The notes beneath the pieces are model-generated. The model was given only the letters and a program-made list of their open reading frames with translations. It did not search any database and was not told where the DNA came from. Positions 37,033-46,570 of a stretch of 64,000 nt of DNA are shown here, in pieces. The DNA comes from Qipengyuania qiaonensis (GTDB taxonomy: Bacteria > Pseudomonadota > Alphaproteobacteria > Sphingomonadales > Sphingomonadaceae). The position numbers were made by a program, and so were the translations under genes. Where the stretch lies: contig NZ_JAIGNO010000011.1 in the NCBI RefSeq assembly GCF_019711515.1, positions 1 to 64,000 of the forward strand. The letters are read 5' to 3'. Each line of letters opens with the position of its first letter. The first letter of the stretch is position 1.

Positions 37033-38193
37033 CTATTGGTCCGGCGCGGTTCCCGACGGACGAGTGCCGCGGCTCCATACGAGTGCGAGCAAGGCCAGCG
37101 CCGCGAACGGCATCAGATTGATCCCCAAAGGAAATGCCAGCGCACGGGTCGCGTAGGGCGCGAGGTACAAAATAACGAGACCCAGTTTCTCGAACGGCCT
37201 GAAACCCCGTTCGAGGCCTTGCACAACCAGCCACAAAGTCGGGAAGACCAGGAACGCCAGATCGTAATTGAACAGATAGGGAGAGGCGAGCGCCGTGGCC
37301 GCCAGAACACTCGCGCCGGTAGCCTGGACGTCGCCGTCGAACCGGCGCCACGCGAGAACCGCCGTAGCCAGCGCCGCCAGTGCCGACAGTCCACCGGCTA
37401 TCGTGGCTGCCGTATCTCCCGCCAGCAAGCGCGTCTGCGAAAAGAAGGTGCTCATCCGCAGCAGGAAGTCCGGATTTATGCCCTCCAGGAGTGCTCGGCT
37501 CGCCCGCCAGCTGGTGGCGTATTCCGCGAGGATACCGCCCCCGAAAGCGATCATGGAGGCCGCAAGGAGCGCTATCGACGCAATACTCGCCGCCAGAAAT
37601 GCCCGCCACTTGCCCCCCGTCGCGAACCAGAACGGTGCCAGCACAGCGAGATGGGGCTTGATGACCAGCGCGCCTATCGCCGCGCCCGACAAAGCCGGTC
37701 GCCGGCCGAACTCGTGCGCCGCCAGGACGAGCAGGGCGCCGGTCAACAAGCCTGTCTGCGCGTGCGTGGCCGCTATGACAGCTCCCGGATAGGCGATGAC
37801 CAGCGGCCATAGTCGCGGGAAAGCGCGTATGCTCATCCACGCCCACAGGCTCCAGCCCGCTGCGACCCATGCGATCCAGGCGAGCGGGAACGGCATAGCG
37901 CCGAATGGCGCCGCAACGAACAGGAACGGCGGCGGATTTACGAAGGCGAACCACCCTTCGCTACCGGTGCCGGTCTGCACCCGCTCCTGCACGGCAAGAT
38001 CGTAGGCGGCCCCCGGATCCCCCGCCACCGTCACATGACCGGCCCCCCAGAAGGCGAGGAAATCGGTCCCATGGGAACCCATCGCCTTGATGTAGGCATC
38101 GACCAGCACACCGGCACCTGCAATCGCGAGCAGTATGGCGTAGCCGCGCACGCGTTCGCGCGTCAGCCAGTCCGCCTTGCGCAGCCAATCCAT
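37033..38193 (-). CDS. GT87-family (DUF2029) polyprenyl-phosphate-dependent glycosyltransferase
   Basis: A 386-residue membrane protein with about 10 hydrophobic segments. The loop after the first helix carries GTDFLAFWGAGHVTVAGDPGAAYD, with the aspartate typical of GT-C mannosyltransferases, followed by FVNPPPFLFVAAPFG and KPHLAVLAP. It likely transfers a sugar, often mannose, from a polyprenyl carrier on the periplasmic side. Acceptor unknown. The frame is clear from ATG 38193. Confidence 0.82.
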   Translation of the reverse strand: MDWLRKADWLTRERVRGYAILLAIAGAGVLVDAYIKAMGSHGTDFLAFWGAGHVTVAGDPGAAYDLAVQERVQTGTGSEGWFAFVNPPPFLFVAAPFGAMPFPLAWIAWVAAGWSLWAWMSIRAFPRLWPLVIAYPGAVIAATHAQTGLLTGALLVLAAHEFGRRPALSGAAIGALVIKPHLAVLAPFWFATGGKWRAFLAASIASIALLAASMIAFGGGILAEYATSWRASRALLEGINPDFLLRMSTFFSQTRLLAGDTAATIAGGLSALAALATAVLAWRRFDGDVQATGASVLAATALASPYLFNYDLAFLVFPTLWLVVQGLERGFRPFEKLGLVILYLAPYATRALAFPLGINLMPFAALALLALVWSRGTRPSGTAPDQ

Positions 38194-38293
38194 CGGCGTC
38201 TGTCACTCCATCGCGATAAAGCCCGCCATGGAGTTAGCGTGCAGACAGACGTCTAGCCAGTTGCGCCGAGCCGCAATCCCCGCCCGGGCGCCA

Positions 38294-40117
38294 TCAGCCT
38301 GCCTTGGCCGCGATCCAGCCGTCGATCTTGGCTTCCAGCACCGGCATCGGCAGGCTGCCGGTATCGAGCAGTTGCGCATGAAATTCGCGAATGTCGAACC
38401 GGTCGCCCAGTTGCTCTTCCGCCTTCTTGCGCAATTCCTGGATCTTGAGTGCCCCGACCTTGTAGGCCAGCGCCTGGCTGGGGATGGCGATATAGCGTTC
38501 GACCTCGGCCACCACTTCGGTCTCGGTCATACCACTGTTTTCCAGCATGAAATCGATCGCCTGCTGGCGGGTCCAGCCCTTGGCGTGAAGTCCCGTATCG
38601 ACCACCAGTCGCATCGCGCGAAGCTGTTCGTCCTGCAGCGTGCCATAGCGGTTCCATGGGTCGTCGAAGAAGCCCATCTCATAGCCCAGCGTCTCGGCAT
38701 ACAGCGCCCAGCCCTCGACATAGGCGGTATTGCCGCCGAAGCGCATGAAAGCAGGCAGATCGGTGTTTTCCTGCGCAAGGCTGATCTGGAAGTGATGCCC
38801 CGGCGCACCTTCGTGCAGATAGAGCGTGACATTGCCGGTCGTGAGGCGGCTCGGCAGATCGTAGGCGTTGAAATAGAAGGTACCCGGGCGCGATCCGTCG
38901 GGCGCACCCGGACTGTACGAACCGCCCGCCTCGAATTTTTCGCGATACTCTTCGTAGGGCTTGATCTCCAGCGGGGTCTTGGGAACCAGCGAGAAATAAT
39001 CGCCGATCTTCGTGTCCACCTGCTTGCCGATATCGTAATAGGCCTGCGTCAGCGCCTCGCGGCTTGCCGGCTTGAACTGTTCGTCCGTCCGGACGTAATC
39101 GAAAAACTCGTTGAGCGTGCCGTCGAAGCCGACCTCCTTCCGGATTTCCTCCAGCCCGTTCTTGATCCGCGCGACTTCGGACAGGCCCAGTTCGTGCAGG
39201 TAGTCGGGTTCGAGCGGCAGCGTGGTCGAATCCTCGATCAGGAATTTGTAGAGTTCGGCCCCACCCTTCATCTGCGACAGGCCAACGGTATCGCGGGCAG
39301 CCGCCATGTATTCGTCGCGCAGGAAATCGCGCAGGCGGGTGTGGGCTGCATACAACTCATCGGTAGCGGCCCGGTATTCCACCGTCAGCCGCGCTTTATC
39401 TGCATCGGAAAACGCCTCGGGGAAGTCCTTGACCGGCATGAAAAAGGGCGAGTCCTCGACCGGCATGGCCAGTTGGGTGTCGAGCTGGCTCACCACATTG
39501 CCGATGGTCAACTTCGTTTCGTAAACGCCGCTTTCCAGCCCTTCGCGAAACTTGCCGATGGAGCGATCGGTGATGGCGATATAGTCCTGGTGGCGTTTGA
39601 GGTTGTTTTCGTAATCCTCCACCGTCTTGAACGGCGCTGCACTCTGTCCGCTGGCGAAGTTCGGATAGAATGTGTGGAAGCCCGCCATGTGGTTGACCGG
39701 GCGCACCTCCGTGGCGGCCATGATTTCCGGCGCGAAGCCTGCCAGCGTACGCTGCTGGTTGTAGGAAAAGACGTCGTAGGCCAGCTGATCGGTAGCCGAC
39801 AGCTTGCTGCGATCGATCTCGCCCAGCATGGCGATGTTCTTGGCATTGTCGGCCTTGCTGGCGGCAAGATATTCGTCGGTCATGTAGTCGCCCAGCCGAT
39901 CGGCATAGCGCATGTCGCCGCGGAACAGGGCACCGATGGGGTTCAGTTCGAGTTCGCGTTCGTCCGCATCGGCAAAGAGCGCGAAAAGCTTGTCGTGCTC
40001 GCTCTTCGTAGCCGAGGCCGCCGCATCATCCTGTTGATCGCGCGCGAGTGTCGGGCCGGCTGCGAGAACGAGCGTGAGAGCGACACCCGAGGCGAGGGCG
40101 TGGCGGACGAAATTCAT
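38294..40117 (-). CDS. DUF885 family protein, secreted metallopeptidase-like
   Basis: A 607-residue protein with a signal peptide ending near AAGPTLARD. The DUF885 family is related to M2/M3-like zinc peptidases; the motif LHEGAPGHHFQ supplies the HExxH-like element (HEGAPGHH), and YVEGWALYAETLG follows, as in carboxypeptidase Taq-like enzymes. A periplasmic peptidase is the likely role. ATG 40117 has AGGGGAA before it. It lies 134 bp downstream of an amidohydrolase gene on the same strand. Confidence 0.85.
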   Translation of the reverse strand: MNFVRHALASGVALTLVLAAGPTLARDQQDDAAASATKSEHDKLFALFADADERELELNPIGALFRGDMRYADRLGDYMTDEYLAASKADNAKNIAMLGEIDRSKLSATDQLAYDVFSYNQQRTLAGFAPEIMAATEVRPVNHMAGFHTFYPNFASGQSAAPFKTVEDYENNLKRHQDYIAITDRSIGKFREGLESGVYETKLTIGNVVSQLDTQLAMPVEDSPFFMPVKDFPEAFSDADKARLTVEYRAATDELYAAHTRLRDFLRDEYMAAARDTVGLSQMKGGAELYKFLIEDSTTLPLEPDYLHELGLSEVARIKNGLEEIRKEVGFDGTLNEFFDYVRTDEQFKPASREALTQAYYDIGKQVDTKIGDYFSLVPKTPLEIKPYEEYREKFEAGGSYSPGAPDGSRPGTFYFNAYDLPSRLTTGNVTLYLHEGAPGHHFQISLAQENTDLPAFMRFGGNTAYVEGWALYAETLGYEMGFFDDPWNRYGTLQDEQLRAMRLVVDTGLHAKGWTRQQAIDFMLENSGMTETEVVAEVERYIAIPSQALAYKVGALKIQELRKKAEEQLGDRFDIREFHAQLLDTGSLPMPVLEAKIDGWIAAKAG

Positions 40118-40251
40118 GGCGATTCCCCTGATACCTGTGTTGTCGCGGTAGAACACGGTGCCGCATCCGCGCGCAAGCGCCGCGTCCGACAAATGCCGGA
40201 CAGCGTTCGACCGGCGCCTTGAAAGGCGATGCGGCAGCGATCGTCAGATGG

Positions 40252-41520
40252 CTATTCGATCACTCGCCCACGGACCATGACCCAGCCGACATTTTCGAGC
40301 GTGGCCGTATTTTCGATCGGATTGCCATCCACCGCAATAAGATCGGCGGAATAGCCGGGCGCGATGCGCCCGATCTCGCTTTCCATCCCCAGTACCTTAG
40401 CGGCACTGGTGGTCGCCGCGGCGAAAGCCTGGCGGTGGCTCATGCCCTGTTCGACCATGAGAGCGAATTCGCCCGCATTACGGCCATGGCCGAATACGCC
40501 GGCATCGGTCCCGAAGGCGATCGGCACGCCCCACTGCAATGCCTTGCCCATGAACACACGGGCGGTGTCGGCAACCTCGCGGACTTTCGCCTCGACCACC
40601 GGGGTGTAAACCCCCTTGCCGAGCCGCTCCGCGATCCCTTGAAAGGCCATCAGGGTCGGCACCAGTACGGTGCCGTTCTTCTTCATTTCCCGGGCGGCGG
40701 CTTCGTCGATATAGGTCCCGTGCTCGATCGTATCGATGCCCGCACGGCTTGCCGCCTCGATCCCACGGGCGCCATGCGCATGCGCCATCACCTCGAGGCC
40801 GAGCGAATGGGCGGTGTCCGCTATGCTCTTCATCTCGGCGTCGTTGAAATGGGCTTCGAGCCCCCGCCCCTGCTGACTCAGCACGCCGCCGGTGGCGGTA
40901 ATCTTGATGACATCGGACCCGTTCTGGCTGGCGAGACGGACCTTTTCGGCGCATTCCACCGCGCCCGTGCAGGTAAAGCCGCCGTCGAGCACTTCGTTGA
41001 CCTCGGGCCGGAAGCCGCTGACGTCGCCATGCCCGCCGACGATTGCGAGCGCCGGGCCTGCGGCGACGATGCGCGGGCCGGAAATCAGGCCTTCTTCGGT
41101 GCCCCGCCGCAGGGCGAAAGCGGATTCGGTACCACTGCCCGCTTCGCGTACGGTGGTGAAGCCCGCCAGTGCAGTCAGCCGGGCATTCTTCGCGCCGACG
41201 ACAACGCCCCATTCGTCGGGTTCGACCGCTTCTTTCCAGAAGTCGCCGCCCGGATCGCCGGTCAGATGAACATGCAGGTCGACCAGTCCGGGGGACAGCG
41301 TCTTGCCCTTCAGATCGACGACGGTGGCACCGGCCGGAACATCGGAGAAACCGTCTTCTACGGAAGTGATCCGGCCATCGGTCACGGTGACGGTGGATTG
41401 CCCGCGCGGCGGACTGTCCGCATCGACGATCAACGCGCCGGCGTGAATGACGGTCGTGTCGGCCAGTGCCGGTGTGCAAACGAACGCCGCGCCAAGCGCA
41501 AGCAGTGCAGCAACTTTCAT
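40252..41520 (-). CDS. secreted metal-dependent amidohydrolase (imidazolonepropionase/Xaa-Pro type)
   Basis: A 422-residue protein with a signal peptide ending near CTPALAD. All metal ligands of the binuclear amidohydrolase fold are visible: HVH in LVDLHVHLTG, the carbamylated lysine region VIKITATGG, histidines in MAHAHG and TIEHGT and the aspartate in FGTDAG. It probably hydrolyses peptides or lactam-like substrates in the periplasm; members of this branch act as Xaa-Pro or Xaa-Arg dipeptidases. Next to a DUF885 gene, it suggests peptide use. Confidence 0.87.
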   Translation of the reverse strand: MKVAALLALGAAFVCTPALADTTVIHAGALIVDADSPPRGQSTVTVTDGRITSVEDGFSDVPAGATVVDLKGKTLSPGLVDLHVHLTGDPGGDFWKEAVEPDEWGVVVGAKNARLTALAGFTTVREAGSGTESAFALRRGTEEGLISGPRIVAAGPALAIVGGHGDVSGFRPEVNEVLDGGFTCTGAVECAEKVRLASQNGSDVIKITATGGVLSQQGRGLEAHFNDAEMKSIADTAHSLGLEVMAHAHGARGIEAASRAGIDTIEHGTYIDEAAAREMKKNGTVLVPTLMAFQGIAERLGKGVYTPVVEAKVREVADTARVFMGKALQWGVPIAFGTDAGVFGHGRNAGEFALMVEQGMSHRQAFAAATTSAAKVLGMESEIGRIAPGYSADLIAVDGNPIENTATLENVGWVMVRGRVIE

Positions 41521-41584
41521 GTTCTCTCCCCTATTGTCGTCAGGCGATGCCCGCCAAAGCGGTCAAGGGCAAGCTTAAGCTGCG

Positions 41585-42436
41585 TCAGAACGTATACCCG
41601 ATCCCCAGCGCGGCCGTCCATTGGTCCGCATCGCCGCGGATCGAGGTGAAGGGCGAGCGCTTGGCATCGCCGAGCATGCGCGAATATCCACCCAGAGCGA
41701 TGATCGCCAGCCCGCCATTGGTCACGTCGCCGTCCAGATCCACCGCACCGAAAAGGGCTGCCCCCACGCTGTCGAAGCCGCTTTCGGCCTGAAAGGCGGG
41801 CAGCGCACCGCCGGCCGGGACCGAATAGTAGTAATCGGCATAATCGTCATCGACATGGGTGGCGCTCACGGAAAGGGAAACGGCCGTGCCGCGGCTGAGG
41901 GGCGTGAAATAGGTGACTGTCGGACTCAAGGTCATCCCGCTATGCGCACCTGCGACATCCCACAGGGCGTCGACATTGAAGCTCAGACTGTCGAACGGGT
42001 TGAGCAGTCCCGGGAGGCTGACCCCGACGGTCGGCCCCACTTCGACGGCGGTATCGAGTTCGCCATAGCTCTTGACCACGGGATCTTCGATCTGCGACGC
42101 CCGGTTGCGGTTGAGCTTTGCCGCGACGCCGGCCAAAAACGCCACTTCACCGTCCACGTCAGGGATGAAATCGAGCGCCAGACCGCCCGGACGCGGATTG
42201 ATTCTCACACCGCCGAGGCTGCCCTGCACGATGGGGATGGGGGAAAAGACGTAATCGTCCGACCCTTTATAGCTGGGCCCGTAGACCGCGCCGGCGCCGA
42301 CGCTCAGCCAGTCGCCGTCGAACACCGAGTCCTCCATAGCGTCGGCCCTCGCGTCGCTTTCACCGGTTTCCTGAGCGGCAGCGGACGATCCGCACAGAAT
42401 TGCGGCAGCGCCCGCGGCGGCAAGAACAGCTCTCAT
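41585..42436 (-). CDS. MipA/OmpV family outer-membrane protein
   Basis: A 283-residue protein with signal peptide (AAAILCGSSAAAQ) and beta-rich repeats ending in an aromatic C-terminus (ALGIGYTF), typical of the MipA/OmpV barrel. The GAVYGPSYKGSDDYVFSPIP start of the mature domain is characteristic. The family includes a murein-synthesis scaffold (MipA) and metal or antibiotic-induced porin-like proteins; the role here is open. It diverges from the DUF2059 gene. Confidence 0.88.
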   Translation of the reverse strand: MRAVLAAAGAAAILCGSSAAAQETGESDARADAMEDSVFDGDWLSVGAGAVYGPSYKGSDDYVFSPIPIVQGSLGGVRINPRPGGLALDFIPDVDGEVAFLAGVAAKLNRNRASQIEDPVVKSYGELDTAVEVGPTVGVSLPGLLNPFDSLSFNVDALWDVAGAHSGMTLSPTVTYFTPLSRGTAVSLSVSATHVDDDYADYYYSVPAGGALPAFQAESGFDSVGAALFGAVDLDGDVTNGGLAIIALGGYSRMLGDAKRSPFTSIRGDADQWTAALGIGYTF

Positions 42437-42562
42437 GTGAATTCCCTCGATTTCGGTGTTTGTCTTCCAACACTTATCGCTTTGCGACGTTCCCGGAGCG
42501 CCGACGATAATGACTGCCTGCCGGGCATTGCGGCCTATACGCCTCAGCGATATGCAGCAGGC

Positions 42563-43210
42563 GTGAAAATATTCCTTGTTCTGCCAGCGATCCTGCTGTC
42601 CTCGGCCATTTCACCGCTCCATGCGGAAGTTGACGATTACCAACGTCTTGTCGACGCCTTCGCGTCCGAGAAATGGCTGATGGAAGACTTCGAGGCCGAC
42701 GCGGCGGTGAAACTTGATATTGCGTATGAAGTTTCACCGGAGATAGTCGAATCCGAGCTGGAATGTCCTGGGATAATAGCGGCGATGACCGAGGCATTGA
42801 TGCCCGCTCTTTCGCGCTGGCAACTGCGCGGCGTGCGCGAATACCGAACGGGTCTGCTTGACCTATTTCGCAACAGGCTCGATCCGGCGGATGCCGGACT
42901 AGCAGCGGACTTCTATGCCTCGGAAAACGGTCAGGCAATAGTCAAGCTTACCGGGGATAGTGCCAGTGTGGCGAATACCCAAAAGGATGTACGCTTCTCG
43001 GAGAATATGTCAGCTTCGGAAGAGGCCATTGCCGCCGACATGGAACTGGCTGCAAGCGACTGGTTCCAGCGTTTCATTGCGCTTAAGCCAGACATGGAAC
43101 GGCTCGAACTGGAACTGTTGAACGGCGCATTCTCGGCGGAGGAGAACGCTGAAATGTACGATGCTATCGACGCGACGCTAACCGAAGAATGTTATTCCGC
43201 AACAGACTGA
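42563..43210 (+). CDS. DUF2059 family secreted protein
   Basis: A 215-residue protein from GTG 42563, with signal peptide MKIFLVLPAILLSSAISPLHA (start residue read as Met). The central helical pair FRNRLDPADAGLAADFYASENGQAIVKL matches the DUF2059 pattern. Function is unknown; probably periplasmic. No clear ribosome site; the reading frame extends upstream only as antisense of the MipA gene. The crtY gene follows 47 bp later. Confidence 0.7.
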   Translation: MKIFLVLPAILLSSAISPLHAEVDDYQRLVDAFASEKWLMEDFEADAAVKLDIAYEVSPEIVESELECPGIIAAMTEALMPALSRWQLRGVREYRTGLLDLFRNRLDPADAGLAADFYASENGQAIVKLTGDSASVANTQKDVRFSENMSASEEAIAADMELAASDWFQRFIALKPDMERLELELLNGAFSAEENAEMYDAIDATLTEECYSATD

Positions 43211-43257
43211 ACTGAGCAATTGCCGGACGCGCCCTTCGCACCTAAGCCTCTGCATCA

Positions 43258-44445
43258 ATGAGTAGACGCGTCATCGACCTTGCCATCGTTGGGGGTGGGC
43301 TGGCGGGAGGGCTGGCAGCGCTCGCCGTGCACCGTGCCCAACCGCAACTCCGCCTTGGCCTGTTCGAGGCCGGTGAGAGCTTCGGCGGCAATCACCGATG
43401 GAGCTGGTTTACCAGCGATATCGGCGGCGCAGGTTCTGAGCTTCTGACCCCGTTCCGCAAGACCGAGTGGGCCACGGGCTACGAGGTGTTCTTCCCCGGC
43501 CATGCACGCACTTTGGGCTCGACCTATTGTTCGCTCGCCAGCCGCGATTTCGATGCCGCGCTGCGTCGGGAGCTACCGCAGGAGGCGATCCGCACGCGAA
43601 GCCGCGTGGCCGAGCTGGCGCCCGACGGGATCACGCTGGACCATGGCGAACGAATCCCGGCCCGCGCGGTCGTCGACTGCCGCGATTTCGAGCCTTCGCC
43701 GCACCTCAATGGCGGATGGCAGGTCTTTATGGGCCGGCATCTGCGCACCGGCTCACCGCACGGCCAGAAGCGGCCGATCGTGATGGATGCGCGCGTCGAC
43801 CAGCATGACGCCTATCGCTTCGTCTACACATTGCCGCTGGGTGCCGAGGAACTGTTCGTCGAAGACACCTATTACGCCGACGCCCCGGTGCTCGATCGGA
43901 GCGCCCTGTCGGGCCGGATCGACCGATATTGCGATGCGATGGGCTGGCACGGCGACATCCTCGGCGGGGAAACCGGCGTCCTGCCGGTCATCACCGGGGG
44001 CGATTTCAGCGCCTATCGCCGCGGCCTTGGCGAGCCCGGCGTGGTACGGATCGGAGCGAGGGGCGGCTTTGCCCATCCGCTCACCAGCTACACCCTGCCC
44101 TTCTCGGTCGCCAATGCGCTTCAACTGGCGCGCGAGGCGACGCTGCCCGGCGAACAGCTCGCGGCCCTGTTCGAAAAGCGGGCGCACGATCACTGGCGTG
44201 CGATGCGGTTCTATCGCCAACTGGGCCGCATGCTGTTCGACGGTGCGCGGCCCGAGCAACGCTATCGCATATTCCAGCGGTTCTACCGCCTGAACGAGCC
44301 GCTGATCGAGCGCTTCTATGCCGGCCGTCCCACGCGCCTGGACCGGCTGCGCGTTCTGACGGGCAAGCCGCCAATACCGATACCGGCCGCCGTGCGGGCG
44401 CTGCTTGGCAAGGGCAGCCCGCTCGTCCATGAGAAGGCCCGATGA
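43258..44445 (+). CDS. crtY: lycopene beta-cyclase
   Basis: A 395-residue FAD-dependent cyclase. The N-terminal Rossmann motif is AIVGGGLAGGLAAL, then the CrtY signature FGGNHRWSWFTSDI and, later, GRHLRTGSPHG. It converts the linear ends of lycopene to beta rings, giving beta-carotene. Membrane-associated. The stop overlaps the crtI start in ATGA. First gene of the carotenoid operon here; no promoter was identified. Confidence 0.93.
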   Translation: MSRRVIDLAIVGGGLAGGLAALAVHRAQPQLRLGLFEAGESFGGNHRWSWFTSDIGGAGSELLTPFRKTEWATGYEVFFPGHARTLGSTYCSLASRDFDAALRRELPQEAIRTRSRVAELAPDGITLDHGERIPARAVVDCRDFEPSPHLNGGWQVFMGRHLRTGSPHGQKRPIVMDARVDQHDAYRFVYTLPLGAEELFVEDTYYADAPVLDRSALSGRIDRYCDAMGWHGDILGGETGVLPVITGGDFSAYRRGLGEPGVVRIGARGGFAHPLTSYTLPFSVANALQLAREATLPGEQLAALFEKRAHDHWRAMRFYRQLGRMLFDGARPEQRYRIFQRFYRLNEPLIERFYAGRPTRLDRLRVLTGKPPIPIPAAVRALLGKGSPLVHEKAR

Positions 44446-45992
44446 ACGCCGAAACCAGTCCCCCCCCCGCTCCGGGCTTCGCTGCCGCGCCCGCCGATGC
44501 CGTCGCCCGCGGCAAGGCCGCCTGCGTCATCGGCGCCGGTTTCGGCGGCCTCGCCCTCGCCATCCGGCTGCAATCGGCGGGTATCGCCACTACCGTGATC
44601 GAGGGGCGCGACAAGCCCGGCGGCCGCGCCTATTACTGGGAAAAGGACGGCTTCACCTTCGATGCCGGGCCGACCGTCATCACCGATCCCGATTGCCTGA
44701 AAGAGCTGTGGGCGCTCTCGGGCCACGACATCGCCGAGGATGTCGAGCTGATGCCGGTGATGCCGTTCTACCGGCTGGCCTGGCCCGACGGCACGCAGTT
44801 CGACTATTCGAACGACGAGGAGCAGCTGTTCCGCGAGATCGCGCAGCTCAACCCGGCCGACGTCGCAGGCTACCAGCGCTTTCTCGAATATTCCGAAGCG
44901 GTCTACCAAGAAGGTTACGTCAAGCTCGGCCACGTCCCCTTTCTCGACTTCAAGTCGATGCTCAAGGCCGCGCCGGCGCTGGCCAAACAGCAGGCCTGGC
45001 GCAGCGTCTATTCGATGGTTTCGAGCTATGTCGACAACGAGAAACTGCGCGAGGCGCTGAGCTTCCACACGCTGCTGGTCGGCGGCAATCCGATGAAGAC
45101 GAGCAGCATCTACGCGCTGATCCACAAGCTCGAGATCGATGGCGGCGTGTGGTGGGCGAAAGGCGGCACCAACCGCCTCATCGCCGGCATGGTCAAACAT
45201 TTCGAACGGCTGGGCGGAACCGTCCGGCTGCACGATCCGGTGGTGCATATCCACACCCTCGGCAAGCAGGTGACCGAAATCGAAACGCAGTCCGGCTGGA
45301 AGCAGCGTTTCGATGCCGTGGCCAGCAATGCCGATATCATGCACAGCTACAAGGATCTGCTCGCCGGGGCGAAGCGCGGGGCGGATTACGCCCGCAGCCT
45401 GTCGCGCAAGACCTTCAGCCCGAGCCTGTTCGTGGTCCATTTCGGGATCGAGGGCAGCTGGCCGGGCGTCCCGCATCACATGATCCTGTTCGGGCCGCGC
45501 TACAAGGGCCTGCTGGAAGACATTTACGATCACGGCGTGCTACCGCAGGATTTCTCGATCTACCTGCACCATCCCACCGTGACCGATCCGTCGATGGCGC
45601 CGGCGGGGATGAGCACGTTCTACGCGCTCGTGCCGGTCGCCCATATGGGCAAGCTGGCGGTCGATTGGGAAGAAATGGGCCCCTTGCTGGAGGAGCGCAT
45701 TCTCGACGAGCTCGAACGGCGGCTGATCCCCGGCCTGCGCGAACGGATCGTCACCAAGTTCCACTACGCCCCGCGCGATTTCGCGATGGATCTCAACGCC
45801 CATATGGGCAGCGCCTTCAGCCTCGAGCCGGTACTGACGCAGAGCGCCTATTTCCGCGGTCACAACCGCGACGACGTGCTGGACAATTTCTACCTCGTCG
45901 GCGCAGGCACGCATCCCGGCGCGGGCATCCCCGGCGTCGTCGGCAGCGCCAAGGCGACCGCCGGGCTGATGCTCGAGGATCTGGCCGCATGA
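44442..45992 (+). CDS. crtI: phytoene desaturase
   Basis: A 516-residue CrtI. FAD motif VIGAGFGGLALAIRL, the GGRAYYWEKDGFTFDAGPT segment, and the C-terminal GAGTHPGAGIPGVVGSAKATA signature are all present. It introduces four double bonds into phytoene to make lycopene. GC-rich and codon-biased like its neighbours. Starts within the crtY stop and its stop overlaps the next start (ATGA), so the operon is translationally linked. Confidence 0.96.
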   Translation: MNAETSPPPAPGFAAAPADAVARGKAACVIGAGFGGLALAIRLQSAGIATTVIEGRDKPGGRAYYWEKDGFTFDAGPTVITDPDCLKELWALSGHDIAEDVELMPVMPFYRLAWPDGTQFDYSNDEEQLFREIAQLNPADVAGYQRFLEYSEAVYQEGYVKLGHVPFLDFKSMLKAAPALAKQQAWRSVYSMVSSYVDNEKLREALSFHTLLVGGNPMKTSSIYALIHKLEIDGGVWWAKGGTNRLIAGMVKHFERLGGTVRLHDPVVHIHTLGKQVTEIETQSGWKQRFDAVASNADIMHSYKDLLAGAKRGADYARSLSRKTFSPSLFVVHFGIEGSWPGVPHHMILFGPRYKGLLEDIYDHGVLPQDFSIYLHHPTVTDPSMAPAGMSTFYALVPVAHMGKLAVDWEEMGPLLEERILDELERRLIPGLRERIVTKFHYAPRDFAMDLNAHMGSAFSLEPVLTQSAYFRGHNRDDVLDNFYLVGAGTHPGAGIPGVVGSAKATAGLMLEDLAA

Positions 45993-46570
45993 ATCGCCTC
46001 GCCGTCTATTGCGGGTCCGCCTCGCCCGAAGACCCTCGCTATATCCAGCTTGCCTACGATGTCGGCCAAGCGCTGGCCGGGCGCGGAATCGGCGTCGTCT
46101 ATGGCGGCGGGCGGCTGGGGCTGATGGGCGCCACCGCGCGCGGCGCGCTGGACGCGGGCGGCGAAGTTATCGGCGTGATCCCCGATGCGCTGGCGAACAG
46201 CGAAGTCGCGAACCACGATTGCACCGAACTCTACACCGTGTCCGGCATGCACGAACGCAAGCAGCGCTTCACCGACCTGTCGGACGGGTTCGTGACCATC
46301 CCCGGCGGGGTCGGCACGATGGACGAATTGTGGGAAGCGATGAGTTGGGCGCAGCTCGGCTATCACCAGAAGCCTGTCGGCCTGCTCAATGCCTTCGGCT
46401 TCTACGACGATCTCATCGCCTTCAACCGCCGCATGGCCGAAGTCGGCTTCGTGCGGCCCGCCCACCGGAACATACTGATCGCGGACGACGATCTCGGTGG
46501 CCTGTTAAGCAAAATGGAAGCCTATCGGCCGCATACGCCGATCTTCCGGATGAAGGCCGACGACCTCTGA
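45989..46570 (+). CDS. LOG family protein (TIGR00730; cytokinin riboside 5'-monophosphate phosphoribohydrolase type)
   Basis: A 193-residue Rossmann-like protein with the diagnostic VYGGGRLGLMG and IPGGVGTMDELWE (PGGxGTxxE) motifs. The family hydrolyses nucleoside 5'-monophosphates, including cytokinin precursors. Its place between crtI and crtB, with 4-bp overlap to crtI, is unusual; a role in carotenoid supply is not implied by the family. The crtB start overlaps its stop. Confidence 0.92.
   Translation: MNRLAVYCGSASPEDPRYIQLAYDVGQALAGRGIGVVYGGGRLGLMGATARGALDAGGEVIGVIPDALANSEVANHDCTELYTVSGMHERKQRFTDLSDGFVTIPGGVGTMDELWEAMSWAQLGYHQKPVGLLNAFGFYDDLIAFNRRMAEVGFVRPAHRNILIADDDLGGLLSKMEAYRPHTPIFRMKADDL

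Noticed and set aside
36986-37954. Upstream part of a 372-codon minus-strand frame
   Set aside because: Overlaps the GT87-type gene in another frame; only the last 49 codons look real and are reported.
38177-40222. Long plus-strand open frame opposite the DUF885 gene
   Set aside because: Shadow frame of a clearly recognised gene, with no motif or ribosome site.
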